Below the pieces are notes generated by a model, which had not been told where the DNA came from, did no database searches, and saw nothing but the letters and a program-made list of their open reading frames with translations. Below are positions 19,495 through 28,029 of a stretch of DNA of 64,000 nucleotides, one piece after another. Source of the stretch: Corallincola holothuriorum (lineage in GTDB: Bacteria; Pseudomonadota; Gammaproteobacteria; Enterobacterales; Neiellaceae); NCBI RefSeq assembly GCF_003336225.1, contig NZ_QPID01000007.1, positions 173,501 to 237,500 on the forward strand, written 5' to 3'. How positions within the stretch are numbered: the first letter of the stretch is position 1; each line of letters opens with the position of its first letter. The position numbers and the translations under genes are program-made.

Positions 19495-20145
19495 CTACTG
19501 CGGACGGGCAAACACCTGGGTCCAATAGCGACCATAACTGGCGCTGCTGTTTTCAACACAGGCCAATCCCATCTCGGTCACGTTAGGATTCATAATATTA
19601 CGGCAGTGACCGGGGCTGTTCATCCATCCATTAACCGCCTGTTGCGCATTAAACTGACCCGCGGCAATATTTTCACCATAAGAACGCCAATCGTAGCCTT
19701 GCTCCGATATGCGATCCCCCGGCGAACTGCCATCCAACCCAGTGTGATCAAAGAAGTCGTAGTTTGCCATGTTGGCTGAATGTCCTTCAGCGGCTCGGTC
19801 TAACAGGGCATTCATGGATAAAGCATCCACCGCTGGAAAGGCCTCTTCTCCACACATTTGCGATTGTGCGCGGAGCTGATTGATCAAGTGGATGACCTCT
19901 GACAAATCGTCATCACAAAGCACTTGTGAGTAGTCGATATTCTCTGGAGAGGGTTGCTCGTTGTCCTGCTCACCCTCTTCGCCATCACCCTCACTAGCTT
20001 GCTCATCGCCGCCGCTTTCATCACCTTCACTAGGCGTTTCGGCTTCAGGCGTGTCTGTGGTTGGCGATACTTCACCAGAAGAGGAACCTCCGCCACAGGC
20101 GAACAGAAAAAAGGAGGTCACCAACACAAAAAAGAACTTAGTCAT
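19495..20145 (-). CDS. CAP-domain (SCP/PR-1) lipoprotein
   Basis: A 216-residue lipoprotein: MTKFFFVLVTSFFLFACGGG has a lipobox ending at Cys17. A low-complexity acidic Ser/Glu/Asp/Gly linker of about 60 residues follows. The C-terminal CAP domain (about 85-215) shows the usual motifs GHSANMANYDFFDHTG, GYDWRSYGENIA, GWMNSPGHCRNIM and YWTQVFARP, with the two His and two Glu of the CAP cavity. Function of bacterial CAP proteins is mostly unsettled. The linker suggests the domain is displayed away from the membrane. Confidence 0.9.
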   Translation of the reverse strand: MTKFFFVLVTSFFLFACGGGSSSGEVSPTTDTPEAETPSEGDESGGDEQASEGDGEEGEQDNEQPSPENIDYSQVLCDDDLSEVIHLINQLRAQSQMCGEEAFPAVDALSMNALLDRAAEGHSANMANYDFFDHTGLDGSSPGDRISEQGYDWRSYGENIAAGQFNAQQAVNGWMNSPGHCRNIMNPNVTEMGLACVENSSASYGRYWTQVFARPQ

Positions 20146-20247
20146 ACTTATTACTGTCCCAAAAAAGCCAAGCTAGCTCGCGCAATTAAAGCTCAGCATA
20201 TCTACTCAAGGTAAAGAAAGATAATCAGCCGGAACTGAAACACTCTA

Positions 20248-20934
20248 TCAGGGCGTCACCATGATGACGAACTGCTTGCCTTTGTATTTTGTCAGTGTGG
20301 GCTCGCCCAACTTATATTTGCTGATCGATTGCATCAGCTCAGCTAAGTAATTCTGACTTGGCGTGCTGCCTTTCACCATCAACACCCCGTCAATCACCTT
20401 AAACTTGCTGATAAGGATCTCACCTGGCACCTCTGCGCCCACTTGGTTAATCCAGTCTGCGTCACTTAGTACCTGCTTTTTTCTATCTTTAGCCGGTTTA
20501 ATAAAACCCAGACTTTGAGTCTTAGTTTGCGGCTCCAAAATGTAGAAATGAAACAGTTCCTTGGATGCGCGCGCCGCTCCAGTATGCCGAGGAAGAACAC
20601 CACCAAAGCCATTTTCAACCAACAATTCACTGAATTGTTGTCGCGACTTCGCTGAAGAGCTCTTTCCTGTAAGTAAAACACGAGGGCCTTTCTTTTCAAT
20701 CGATACTACGGCCACACCTTCGGGCGTAAATCCAGCAATTTTACGCTGCAGATCATCAAGCCTATCAGCGACCGAATATGAGGTGAACGAGGCATTGGAT
20801 TTAATCACCTGCGTAGAAAAATGGGTGACGCCATTTTCATCAACCCAAGAATAAATACTTTCCGCTTGAGCTGCGCTCCCCAAAACTAGACTTATGAGAA
20901 TAAGCCAACGATAACAACACTTCACCTTAACCAT
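20248..20934 (-). CDS. Exported DUF4124-containing protein with PilN-like repeats
   Basis: A 228-residue protein with a signal peptide (LILISLVLGSAAQA) followed directly by a DUF4124 motif, SIYSWVDENGVTHFST, the small beta domain common in proteobacterial envelope proteins. The rest has two regions, about 70-110 and 175-225, resembling beta-alpha-beta PilN/BON-like units (VLMVKGSTPSQNYLAELMQS). I cannot name a function; an envelope-associated role is inferred from the signal. It has an AAGGG ribosome-binding site close to ATG 20934. Confidence 0.72.
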   Translation of the reverse strand: MVKVKCCYRWLILISLVLGSAAQAESIYSWVDENGVTHFSTQVIKSNASFTSYSVADRLDDLQRKIAGFTPEGVAVVSIEKKGPRVLLTGKSSSAKSRQQFSELLVENGFGGVLPRHTGAARASKELFHFYILEPQTKTQSLGFIKPAKDRKKQVLSDADWINQVGAEVPGEILISKFKVIDGVLMVKGSTPSQNYLAELMQSISKYKLGEPTLTKYKGKQFVIMVTP

Positions 20935-21257
20935 CCATCCCTTGGAACAACAAAACTACAACGAGTAGTCAAGACTGTTTAAGCGGCGCATTATTCCATA
21001 AACCGTCAATAATTTCACGCGCCGTCAAAAAAACACCACGCGTAATAATCTTTGCAGAAAACGCGCCATACACTAGCTCAAAGCCAGTCACCATCAGTGT
21101 GATAGAGAGATATTTCTCAGTTTTATGCTCGCCAGCCAAAATTGATTTAGATCAACTCAACCTCAATGGTCAAAAAATATACCCCTTTATGGTAATACTC
21201 ATATCCCGACGGCTTACTTAACCTCAATATAACTGAGGTTAATTCGGGTAGAAGACG
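20935..21257. other. Intergenic region upstream of first 63-residue paralogue
   Basis: About 320 bases between the DUF4124 gene (-) and the 63-residue gene (+). It holds the inverted repeat at 21218-21242. A second copy of its arm, AACCTCAAT, lies near 21159. No other feature is seen. Confidence 0.55.
21218..21242 (+). promoter_or_regulatory. 9-bp perfect inverted repeat, candidate operator or 5'-UTR hairpin
   Basis: TTAACCTCA-N7-TGAGGTTAA ends 15 bases before the ATG at 21258. The same architecture, with two mismatches to the perfect arms, precedes the paralogue at 23583 at almost the same distance, which argues for a conserved element. Confidence 0.65.
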
Positions 21258-21449
21258 ATGACTCTTAAACAAGATCCACGCTGCTATACCAACGTCTGTA
21301 TAAATGGTCTTTGGTATCACTATGATCACTGCAGTGACAAAGCCTATATCCTGAGAGGCGGCACCTCGCCGGAGGTCACGCTAGAGAAAGAGCCGCGTAC
21401 GGAAGATGAACTAGTAGAGATGCTGAGGCATACTACACCTCCGTTTTAA
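21258..21449 (+). CDS. 63-residue Cys-containing small protein, copy 1
   Basis: A compact soluble-looking protein (MTLKQDPRCYTNVCINGLWY start) with Cys9, Cys14 and Cys25, an aromatic/His patch GLWYHYDHCS, then RGG and an acidic helix (EKEPRTEDELVEMLRH) ending PPF. A paralogue at 23583-23774 has the same length and is about 80 per cent identical by eye, with all Cys, Trp, Tyr and His residues kept. This supports real coding and selection. Three Cys with nearby His suggest metal binding or a redox centre; this is inference. No family is recognised. The start is ATG 21258, 15 bases after a shared inverted repeat. Confidence 0.75.
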   Translation: MTLKQDPRCYTNVCINGLWYHYDHCSDKAYILRGGTSPEVTLEKEPRTEDELVEMLRHTTPPF

Positions 21450-21467
21450 ATCACTGCAGTAAATTAG

Positions 21468-21860
21468 ATGAGCCAGAGTGGGTCGAACAAGCGCAATACA
21501 GATTGGATTTTGTGGAGTGCATTACCAGCCTACTTTATTATTTGGCTGATCTTTCCCATCATAATGGCCGGCCCGCAATTTTGGTACTTAGGCAGCAGCC
21601 TAGGTGTGATTTATGTCGCCATGCATTGCTACGAGATGAAGTATCGCGGCCATTGCGGGCTATCTTCTGATGCCACCGCGGTTCCCGTCACGCTAGTCGC
21701 CGCCGGTTTGCTATTTTTTGTCAGCCACCGCAAAGATATTGGCATCGATGCCTCTCATATTGGTGACGGTCTCATTTGGATGCCACTCGCATTCATCACG
21801 GGTCACATCGCCGCATTCTTAGTGGTTATGATATTGAGTGCTTTGTTCGAAGACCAGTAA
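21468..21860 (+). CDS. Small membrane protein, unknown
   Basis: A 130-residue protein with about four hydrophobic segments (residues about 13-33, 38-53, 68-84, 103-125) and a short polar N-terminus. It begins only 18 bases after the stop of the 63-residue gene, so cotranscription is likely. The ATG is preceded by AAATTAGATG without a strong ribosome-binding site, which also suggests coupling to the upstream gene. The second paralogue at 23583 lacks such a partner. A long hairpin overlaps its 3' end. No family recognised. Confidence 0.65.
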   Translation: MSQSGSNKRNTDWILWSALPAYFIIWLIFPIIMAGPQFWYLGSSLGVIYVAMHCYEMKYRGHCGLSSDATAVPVTLVAAGLLFFVSHRKDIGIDASHIGDGLIWMPLAFITGHIAAFLVVMILSALFEDQ

Positions 21861-21886
21861 CCAGTCTGCGTCGAAACAAAGCACTC
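21836..21886. terminator. Long imperfect hairpin between convergent genes
   Basis: GAGTGCTTTGTTCGA (21836-21850) pairs with TCGAAACAAAGCACTC (21871-21886) with one bulged A, and inner AGAC/GTCT arms extend it. It overlaps the last codons of the 21468 gene. It lacks a T-run, so it may be an mRNA-stabilising structure rather than an intrinsic terminator. Confidence 0.55.
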
Positions 21887-21898
21887 ACGGTCAACCCG

Positions 21899-22939
21899 CT
21901 AGCTCGCAGGTGTGGCTTGGTAAGCACCCGTTAGACTATTAAAAATGATACGAATAGAGCCCGCCGTATCAACTTTCATGTTCGCTCCATCAAGATCAGC
22001 GATACCATCACCATTGTCATCACCGAAATTGCGTGACCAATCGTCATAAACATCAAGTTTAAAATCGGTATAACCATCAAAATAGACAACAATCGACCAG
22101 GTATAATCATCGATCAAGGTCATTGGGATAGAGTTCCACCCCGTTGGTTGCCCACGGAAATAGACCTGAGGGTAACGCTGCAACAATGGCCGCTGCCCGA
22201 TCGCATCGCCCGTGCTGAATAAACGATAATTTTTGCCGTAGTAGTTATCAATCTGGGTCTGTTGGCCCGAGCTATATTCCAAATAGAACTCGAAATGGCG
22301 GTAGTACTCAATATATTGTTCGCCCGTCCAAACACCACTGACACCGTTCGCGTCAGCAACGGTATGACTTAAAGTTAACTCTCTACGATAGCTATGCTCC
22401 CAGTCATCACCGGTATAAACCATGGTGACCTTATCCGCACTGCCTTGATGACGTGCCCGCGCCTTTACTGAGATCAACGATGAATCGCGGTAGGCGTCAT
22501 CCAACGCGATGGCCTGATGCCGGAAGTCAGTTTGATTAGTGCCATCAAATTGATAGTTCTGTAGGCCATTATTATCCCAATAAGTTTGACCATTAACCTG
22601 ATATTTAATAGCAAACTGGACACCAGAGACCGAGCCGGAGAGAGGCAAACGAAAGCTAAATGCTTCGTACCCATGACTGGTTGCCGCAACATAAAATGCA
22701 GGATGATCAACCCACTGGCCATCTTCTGCCTGATAGTGCAACCAAACCTCTTTAGATGGGCCGATATTCTTAACTTCAACGGCGCCTTCCAGCTCAGAAT
22801 AGTCAAATCCGTTTTCATAGTAAGGTGTAAATTGAGCATGTTTCAGGCGAACCTCTTCAGCAGCCTCTGCAGCAAAAGCAGACAGAGACATCAGCAGGCA
22901 GCCGACAACGATTTTTAGTGACATAGCTTTTCCCAACAT
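21899..22939 (-). CDS. Secreted carbohydrate-binding protein with CBM21-like domains
   Basis: A 346-residue exported protein with signal peptide (MSLKIVVGCLLMSLSAFAAEA). Residues about 30-135 carry a CBM21-type pattern, GAVEVKNIGPSKEVWLHYQ then DGQWVDHPAFY and FAIKYQVNGQTYWDNN. A second related unit at about 140-245 has VKARARHQGSADKVTMVYTG and EFYLEYSSGQQTQIDNYYGKN. The C-terminal region (260-346) resembles a starch-binding outer-surface domain (QVYFRGQPTGWNSIPMTLID). No catalytic domain is apparent, so it is probably an accessory alpha-glucan-binding protein. ATG 22939 has AAGGA seven bases upstream and is preferred over the ATG at 22924. Confidence 0.78.
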   Translation of the reverse strand: MLGKAMSLKIVVGCLLMSLSAFAAEAAEEVRLKHAQFTPYYENGFDYSELEGAVEVKNIGPSKEVWLHYQAEDGQWVDHPAFYVAATSHGYEAFSFRLPLSGSVSGVQFAIKYQVNGQTYWDNNGLQNYQFDGTNQTDFRHQAIALDDAYRDSSLISVKARARHQGSADKVTMVYTGDDWEHSYRRELTLSHTVADANGVSGVWTGEQYIEYYRHFEFYLEYSSGQQTQIDNYYGKNYRLFSTGDAIGQRPLLQRYPQVYFRGQPTGWNSIPMTLIDDYTWSIVVYFDGYTDFKLDVYDDWSRNFGDDNGDGIADLDGANMKVDTAGSIRIIFNSLTGAYQATPAS

Positions 22940-23582
22940 ATCGCTTTCCTTGGAATATTTTGTATTTATGCCGCTACTTATGGCGCAGCGTGCATCGCAA
23001 AATATAGCAATGTGCGGAAGTAAGAATGGCGAGAATTCGGTCTAAGGACGAAATTAGTTCGCACTATGGTACTGATACCACAACCCTACAATAAAGCCGG
23101 ACGGCTGTAACTTAGGACACTAGATAGCAATCTAATGAAATATAAGCGACAAACAAAACAGCTAAAAATCATAAGGATAAAGTAAAGAAAGCGACTAGAA
23201 GCCACCAGTAAAAAACAGGAAGGAAAGGCGAGCCAAAATGTTATCGATACCAAAAACAGACGCTATAAAAGACAGCCAACATTCAACCTGCCGACTTGTT
23301 TGGGCAGTTAGCTAAACGGTTCATTTTCGTTGCGACAAAGTGGCATCGCACTGCATCACCAGGATGGTTTTCGGAGACGATTTCAGTGGCACGGGATAAG
23401 GCGACGAAATAGCACTTAACCTGCCCACGTGACACTCATCGACCTTTGTCCAAAAAGATCGAGCAGGCAACAATCTCAACTAACGAACTGTTACCACCAT
23501 CAACATATTGACCTTTTTTTATACAAATTAGAGTTAGGTTTTATTAGCCTCAGGATAAATAAGGTTAAATAGGTGGCTAACG
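22940..23582. other. Long intergenic region upstream of second 63-residue paralogue
   Basis: About 640 bases without a convincing gene between the CBM21-like gene (-) and the second 63-residue gene (+). The last 40 bases hold the conserved inverted repeat (23544-23568). TTGACC at 23508 could be a -35-like hexamer. Nothing else is recognised; a small RNA cannot be excluded. Confidence 0.45.
23544..23568 (+). promoter_or_regulatory. Imperfect copy of the conserved inverted repeat
   Basis: TTAGCCTCA-N7-TAAGGTTAA ends 14 bases before ATG 23583. It differs at two positions from the perfect TTAACCTCA/TGAGGTTAA arms found 15 bases before the paralogue at 21258. Confidence 0.62.
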
Positions 23583-23774
23583 ATGACACTGAAACAAGAC
23601 CCGCGTTGCTATAGCAACGTCTGTGTAAATGGACTGTGGTACCACTACGATCACTGCAGCACCCGCGCTTATGTTTTAAGAGGCGGCGCGACACCGGAAG
23701 TCACGTTGGCAAAAGAACCGAGAACGGAACAAGAGTTGGTCGAGATGCTGCAAAGTATCACCCCTCCTGCCTAA
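23583..23774 (+). CDS. 63-residue Cys-containing small protein, copy 2
   Basis: Paralogue of the protein at 21258-21449 with identical length. It has the same core: PRCYSNVC, NGLWYHYDHCS, LRGGATPEVTLAKEPRTEQE and ending PPA. Cys9, Cys14 and Cys25 are kept; differences are mostly conservative (T/S, I/V, D/E). Synonymous differences between the copies indicate an old duplication held under selection rather than a recent copy. An AGGTGG purine stretch and the conserved inverted repeat precede the ATG. Function unknown; a metal- or thiol-related role is inferred from the Cys/His pattern. Confidence 0.75.
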   Translation: MTLKQDPRCYSNVCVNGLWYHYDHCSTRAYVLRGGATPEVTLAKEPRTEQELVEMLQSITPPA

Positions 23775-24021
23775 CCAATCGGGATATAAGGCCTTCTTCA
23801 TCGTCAAGCTACGGGATGAAGAGGGTTACGCAAAGAAACATCTATCAGTTTCCTGCTAGCTTAACTACTCGCTCGTTCATTCCACGTTTGACGATTGCTT
23901 GTCATCAGGAATATGAACAATACAGCGCCACGACCAACGGTAGTCATTCGCACATAAAAAAACGCCCTCTCCCAGCCTGACTATCTTGCGGTATTAAGTC
24001 ACCTCATCACTCTATTTAGAC

Positions 24022-24570
24022 TCACCACTTCATCATCGGTATGGGGTTAAATGGATTTTTCTTAAAGTGCTGCCAAGCCAGTTGGAGCAAGCGTTGATGA
24101 AAGCCGGCATTAGGAAATACCGCCTTAACCTGTTCAATAAAGGGTTTAGGAATGCCTTTGCCGATCTTACCAAACGACACATCCACCAAGTCGGCTTGTC
24201 TGAAGATCTCAACCAGTGGAAAACGCGGGTCCGTGTACGGGCGCAGTTTATGATGCATATCGATCATCAATAGCACTTCCTGCTCCCAGTCGACACGACC
24301 GCGTTTTTCCAGGTAATTCTTGGCTAAAGCCATTGAAGGCGGCAAATAGTCGACGGAACCTTCCGGCCATATACCTAAATCATGGAAGCAGGCGGCAATA
24401 ATCAATTTCTCCCGCTCATCACCACGGCACTCATGCAACGCAAAACAGAAGTGCAGCATGCGGTACACATGATTCTTGTAGCCTTGATAATCAGCCATCA
24501 AGGCTGTTTGCCAAGAACCAAGTATCTCTTCAATCAGCGGGATCTCAGTTTCTATTTCTGGCTGTTTCAT
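24022..24570 (-). CDS. HD-domain phosphohydrolase-like protein
   Basis: A 182-residue cytoplasmic protein with an HD pattern: KNHVYRMLHFCFAL (first His), AACFHDLGIW (His-Asp pair at about 61-62), MIDMHHKLRPY and a late RQADLVDVS (Asp). This is the metal-binding set of HD-domain hydrolases acting on phosphate esters or nucleotides; the substrate is unknown. Its ATG overlaps the stop codon of the KefB-like gene by four bases (ATGA), so it is the third gene of a translationally coupled kefG-kefB-HD operon. A link to nucleotide or second-messenger control of potassium efflux is inference. Confidence 0.82.
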   Translation of the reverse strand: MKQPEIETEIPLIEEILGSWQTALMADYQGYKNHVYRMLHFCFALHECRGDEREKLIIAACFHDLGIWPEGSVDYLPPSMALAKNYLEKRGRVDWEQEVLLMIDMHHKLRPYTDPRFPLVEIFRQADLVDVSFGKIGKGIPKPFIEQVKAVFPNAGFHQRLLQLAWQHFKKNPFNPIPMMKW

Positions 24571-26543
24571 TGTCCGCTCCGCGCCGTACCATCAGTATCA
24601 TCCGCTTGTTGCGCCTCTAACAAATCATCATATCCAGCTGGGGGCGGCGTCCATCCCCTTTCTTCATGGGAGTGTGTATCACTGCGATCTTTCTTCATCG
24701 CCTGAACCAGGGCACCATCTAACTTAATAAAGAGCTCTTTGTAACTGGCACTGATCCCCTTCTCATGCTTGGTACTTATCCAGTCCGCACGTAACTCAGG
24801 ATGGTTTTCCAACTCTACCTGGTTGAAGGCCTGCTTAAGATTTTCAGCCTGAAATGGGTGATACCCGAGCGCCTTCAACGCTTCTCCCCCCATGTAAAGT
24901 GCCGAATGATAGGTCTCTTTCACAACAATATCCGCGCCGGCATGCTCAAGTTGATACTCATCACCACGGTCAAATGCACGGGCCAGCACCGTTAGATTCG
25001 GGTAATTTCGCTTCACTTCTTGCACTAGATGGATCGCGCGTTCTCTGTCGTCAATTGCCACCACCAGTAAGCTGGCCTCATCGATGCCCGCGGTATGTAA
25101 CAGCTCCAACCGTGTCGCATCACCAAAGTAGCTCTTAATACAGATTTGTCTTAGCAAATCAACACGCTGCGCCTCATGATCCAATACTGTGGTAGAGACA
25201 CCATTGGCAAGTAGCAGGCGATTAACTATCTGACCGAAACGTCCAACGCCCGCGATAATCACCTGGCCCTTTTCGTCAATCACATCCTCTTCTTGCTGCT
25301 CATTGGTCGCCTTTTCCATTTTTGGCATCAATACCTTTTCCAGTAAAATAAACAGCAGTGGCGTTAGAAACATGGACAGCGCCACCACCATCGCCAATAG
25401 CTCAACCATCTCTGCCGTTAGCACATTGATCTGCAGCGAAAACGCCAGCAACACAAAGCCAAATTCACCTGCTTGAGCCAAACTCAGCGTTAAGATCCAA
25501 CGATCACTGCCGCGCACCTTAAAGACAATACTCAGCAGATAGAGCACCAGCGCTTTGGCAAAAATCACCGCCACCGTCACACCGATAAGAAATCCGAGGT
25601 TATCCACTAAGACAGTGAAACTGATCCCTGCCCCAACAGTAATGAAGAATAGCCCCAGCAACAGCCCCTTAAACGGCTCAATATTGGACTCAAGCTCATG
25701 CCGAAACTCACTGTTTGCCAACACCACGCCGGCAAGAAAGGTACCGAGCGCTGGTGACAATCCCACCATACTCATTAATGCCGAGATCCCCACCACCAGC
25801 GCAAGCGCCGTGGCGGTAAACACCTCTCGCAAACCTGACTTAGCGACAAAGCGAAACAAAGGCGTACTTAAGAATTGGCCCACAATAATCACAATGCTGA
25901 TCGCACCTATCACTGCTAAGCCATAAATCATGGGGGGTAAATCAGCCAATGAATCATCAGCGTGGTGCTCACCTGCAGTGCCAGCCATCTCAGCACCGCC
26001 ATGGACAAGATCAGCAACAACGTCAGGCTCGGGCATCGCCAAGAAGGGTAAAAATGCCAAAATGGGGATGACGGCAATATCTTGAAACAACAACACAGAA
26101 AAGGAGCTACGCCCACCTTCGGTATGGGACCAGCCTTTCTCACCATGGCTTTGCAGTACAATCGCTGTCGACGACAGCGCAAATATCAAACCAATAGCGA
26201 CGGCCATGCGCCAATCAACAGAGAACAACAAAGCCGTGCCTGAAATCAGCAATGCGGAGCCAGCCACCTGCATACCACCCAGCCCGATGAGCTTACTACG
26301 CATTTGCCACAGCATTTGCGGCTGCAGCTCTAGCCCCACCAAAAACAGCATGATAACCACACCAAATTCAGCAACGTGCTGTAGCGTTTCAGTTTCAGCC
26401 CCAACCAAACCAGTCAAAGGACCGATAACGACACCGGCCACCAAATAGCCCAACACCGAACCTAAACCAAAGCGTTTGGCCAGCGGCACCATAATGACGG
26501 CAGCCACCAGATAGACAAATGCTTGCCCTAAATACGCCGTCAT
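24567..26543 (-). CDS. KefB/KefC-type K+/H+ antiporter with RCK domain
   Basis: A 658-residue CPA2-family monovalent cation:proton antiporter. Residues 1-385 carry about 12-13 hydrophobic segments with GSVLGYLVAGVVIGPLTGL, FLVGLELQPQMLW and SPALGTFLAGVVLANSEFRHE, the last being the conserved helix region near the regulatory loop. An RCK_N/TrkA-N domain follows at about 405-525 with the dinucleotide motif GVGRFGQIV. The C-terminal tail is charged. An acidic/His insertion (about residues 168-200, with GEHHADDS) sits between two membrane segments. It overlaps the upstream KefG-like gene by four bases. Kef systems are gated by glutathione adducts; whether this one is cannot be read from sequence. 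The gene symbol is by similarity only. Confidence 0.9.
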   Translation of the reverse strand: MTAYLGQAFVYLVAAVIMVPLAKRFGLGSVLGYLVAGVVIGPLTGLVGAETETLQHVAEFGVVIMLFLVGLELQPQMLWQMRSKLIGLGGMQVAGSALLISGTALLFSVDWRMAVAIGLIFALSSTAIVLQSHGEKGWSHTEGGRSSFSVLLFQDIAVIPILAFLPFLAMPEPDVVADLVHGGAEMAGTAGEHHADDSLADLPPMIYGLAVIGAISIVIIVGQFLSTPLFRFVAKSGLREVFTATALALVVGISALMSMVGLSPALGTFLAGVVLANSEFRHELESNIEPFKGLLLGLFFITVGAGISFTVLVDNLGFLIGVTVAVIFAKALVLYLLSIVFKVRGSDRWILTLSLAQAGEFGFVLLAFSLQINVLTAEMVELLAMVVALSMFLTPLLFILLEKVLMPKMEKATNEQQEEDVIDEKGQVIIAGVGRFGQIVNRLLLANGVSTTVLDHEAQRVDLLRQICIKSYFGDATRLELLHTAGIDEASLLVVAIDDRERAIHLVQEVKRNYPNLTVLARAFDRGDEYQLEHAGADIVVKETYHSALYMGGEALKALGYHPFQAENLKQAFNQVELENHPELRADWISTKHEKGISASYKELFIKLDGALVQAMKKDRSDTHSHEERGWTPPPAGYDDLLEAQQADDTDGTARSGQ

Positions 26544-27154
26544 ATCGCCTCCGAAATCAGCTGATCTATCTGCTCTGTCAGGCTACGCATCTTGCAGCCT
26601 TTTTCGATATCAAAACGCCCTTCGGTCATAGCCAGAAGTAACCTCTGCCATGCGTCGACATGTTGTTTTAGACGCTGTTCTGCAGCAGCTGTGCGTGAAC
26701 CGAAAAGGGCAAAAGGTGGTAAATACCGCATACCGCATGCATCCGCCATCTGTTGCAGTGGCTGCAATAATTCATCCAAGCGGAAATGATTGTAGCCTTC
26801 AGCCTTGTATGCCTGCTCAGAACCACCAGCCGTCAACGCGTTCAAAAACCACTTACCCTGCAACGCATCACCGCCCTGCCCATAAGCAAAGCCATACTCC
26901 AAAACCAGGTCTTGCCACTCTTTTAAAATGGCAGGTGTGGAATACCAATAGAGAGGAAACATAAAAATAACGATGTCATGGCTTAGCAGTCGCTTCTGCT
27001 CTCGATCGATGTTGATGCAGTAATCAGGGTACTCTCGGTATAGATCCACACAGGTCACGCCATCGATTTTCTTAGCGGCCTTATAAAGCGGCAGGTTTAC
27101 CTCTGAGCGATGCTGTGAGGGGTGAGCAAAAAGCAGCAATATCTTTCGTTTCAT
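26540..27154 (-). CDS. KefG/KefF-type flavodoxin-fold ancillary oxidoreductase
   Basis: A 204-residue quinone-reductase-like flavodoxin-fold protein. The N-terminus KILLLFAHPSQHRSEVN is the FMN phosphate loop. FPLYWYSTPAILKEWQDLVL and EYGFAYG are hallmark sequences of Kef ancillary subunits, which bind the antiporter and increase its activity. The stop codon region overlaps the start of the KefB-like gene by four bases, so subunit and antiporter are translationally coupled as in other gammaproteobacteria. It heads a three-gene operon with the antiporter and the HD-domain gene. Confidence 0.92.
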   Translation of the reverse strand: MKRKILLLFAHPSQHRSEVNLPLYKAAKKIDGVTCVDLYREYPDYCINIDREQKRLLSHDIVIFMFPLYWYSTPAILKEWQDLVLEYGFAYGQGGDALQGKWFLNALTAGGSEQAYKAEGYNHFRLDELLQPLQQMADACGMRYLPPFALFGSRTAAAEQRLKQHVDAWQRLLLAMTEGRFDIEKGCKMRSLTEQIDQLISEAI

Positions 27155-27405
27155 AACAGCCTGACTCTAGATTTTTCACACTGCAATTAATCATGGCAAA
27201 AGATGACTATTAAACAAGCAGTTAGTTTTGTTTGGCCCAACGCACCAAAGCGGTTTCAAGAACGTTACATCAGATCACAACAACACTTTGCTAGGCTTTG
27301 CCACTAACCACCTGTTCTTTTTTGACTAGCGCTGAAAGAAAACCAAGCAACAATCGGTCTCATTTCCCGAGCTACATTTATCTTTTTTACAAGGACAATT
27401 TATCC

Positions 27406-28029
27406 ATGTTGAAACAATTTGTCGGCGGACTGCTCGCTGCACTTATTCTCATCCCCACCGCCGTAATGGCAAAAATCGCCGATGACGCAGAATCGGTTAG
27501 CCCATTAATGAATGGTCAAACCGTGCCAGATGTTCAGGTGAAAGATCTGCAAGGTACTGCAATTTCTCTACTTGAACTAAGCAAGCAGAAGCCTACTGTG
27601 ATTATTTTCTACCGTGGTGGCTGGTGTCCGTTTTGTAATGCGCAGCTGAGTGGCCTGCAGGAGATAGAATCCAAGTTGGCAAAAATGGGTTATCAATTGC
27701 TGGCTATATCGCCAGACACCCCAGCGCAGTTAGCCGAAACCAGTAAAGACCGAGAGCTGGGCTACCAACTGTTGTCGGATCGTTCGTTGGCAGCGAGTCA
27801 AGGGTTTGGTCTGGCGTTTTATCTAGATGATAAAACGGCTGAGCGTTACCGCGGAAAAATGGGGGCTGTTTTTGCGTCTGAGCAGGGGGATGATCGCATC
27901 GTACTGCCGGTACCCGCAGTTTATGTGGTCGATCAACAGGGCTTAGTTCAGTTTAATTATGTCCATCCGAACTACAAAGTCCGCATTCAGCCCGAGCTAC
28001 TGCTAAAAGCTGCTGAACTGGCGCTATAG
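27406..28029 (+). CDS. Exported peroxiredoxin/AhpC-TSA-like protein
   Basis: A 207-residue thioredoxin-fold protein. Start MLKQFVGGLLAALILIPTAVMA is a signal peptide. The active site reads YRGGWCPFCNAQL with Cys74 and Cys77 (a CxxC), followed by LAISPDTPAQL and the cis-Pro region VPAVYVVD. This is the peroxiredoxin-like AhpC/TSA group; a periplasmic thiol peroxidase or thiol-disulfide role is likely. ATG 27406 has AAGGA ten bases ahead and gives the signal peptide; the frame is open to 27298 but that part is not protein-like. Monocistronic. Confidence 0.88.
   Translation: MLKQFVGGLLAALILIPTAVMAKIADDAESVSPLMNGQTVPDVQVKDLQGTAISLLELSKQKPTVIIFYRGGWCPFCNAQLSGLQEIESKLAKMGYQLLAISPDTPAQLAETSKDRELGYQLLSDRSLAASQGFGLAFYLDDKTAERYRGKMGAVFASEQGDDRIVLPVPAVYVVDQQGLVQFNYVHPNYKVRIQPELLLKAAELAL

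Noticed and set aside
21147..21329. Minus-strand frame antisense to the first 63-residue gene
   Set aside because: A matching antisense frame occurs at 23500-23694 only because both sense genes are paralogous; no start signal.
23636..23980. 114-residue plus-strand frame overlapping the second 63-residue gene
   Set aside because: Different frame to the conserved paralogue; composition not protein-like.
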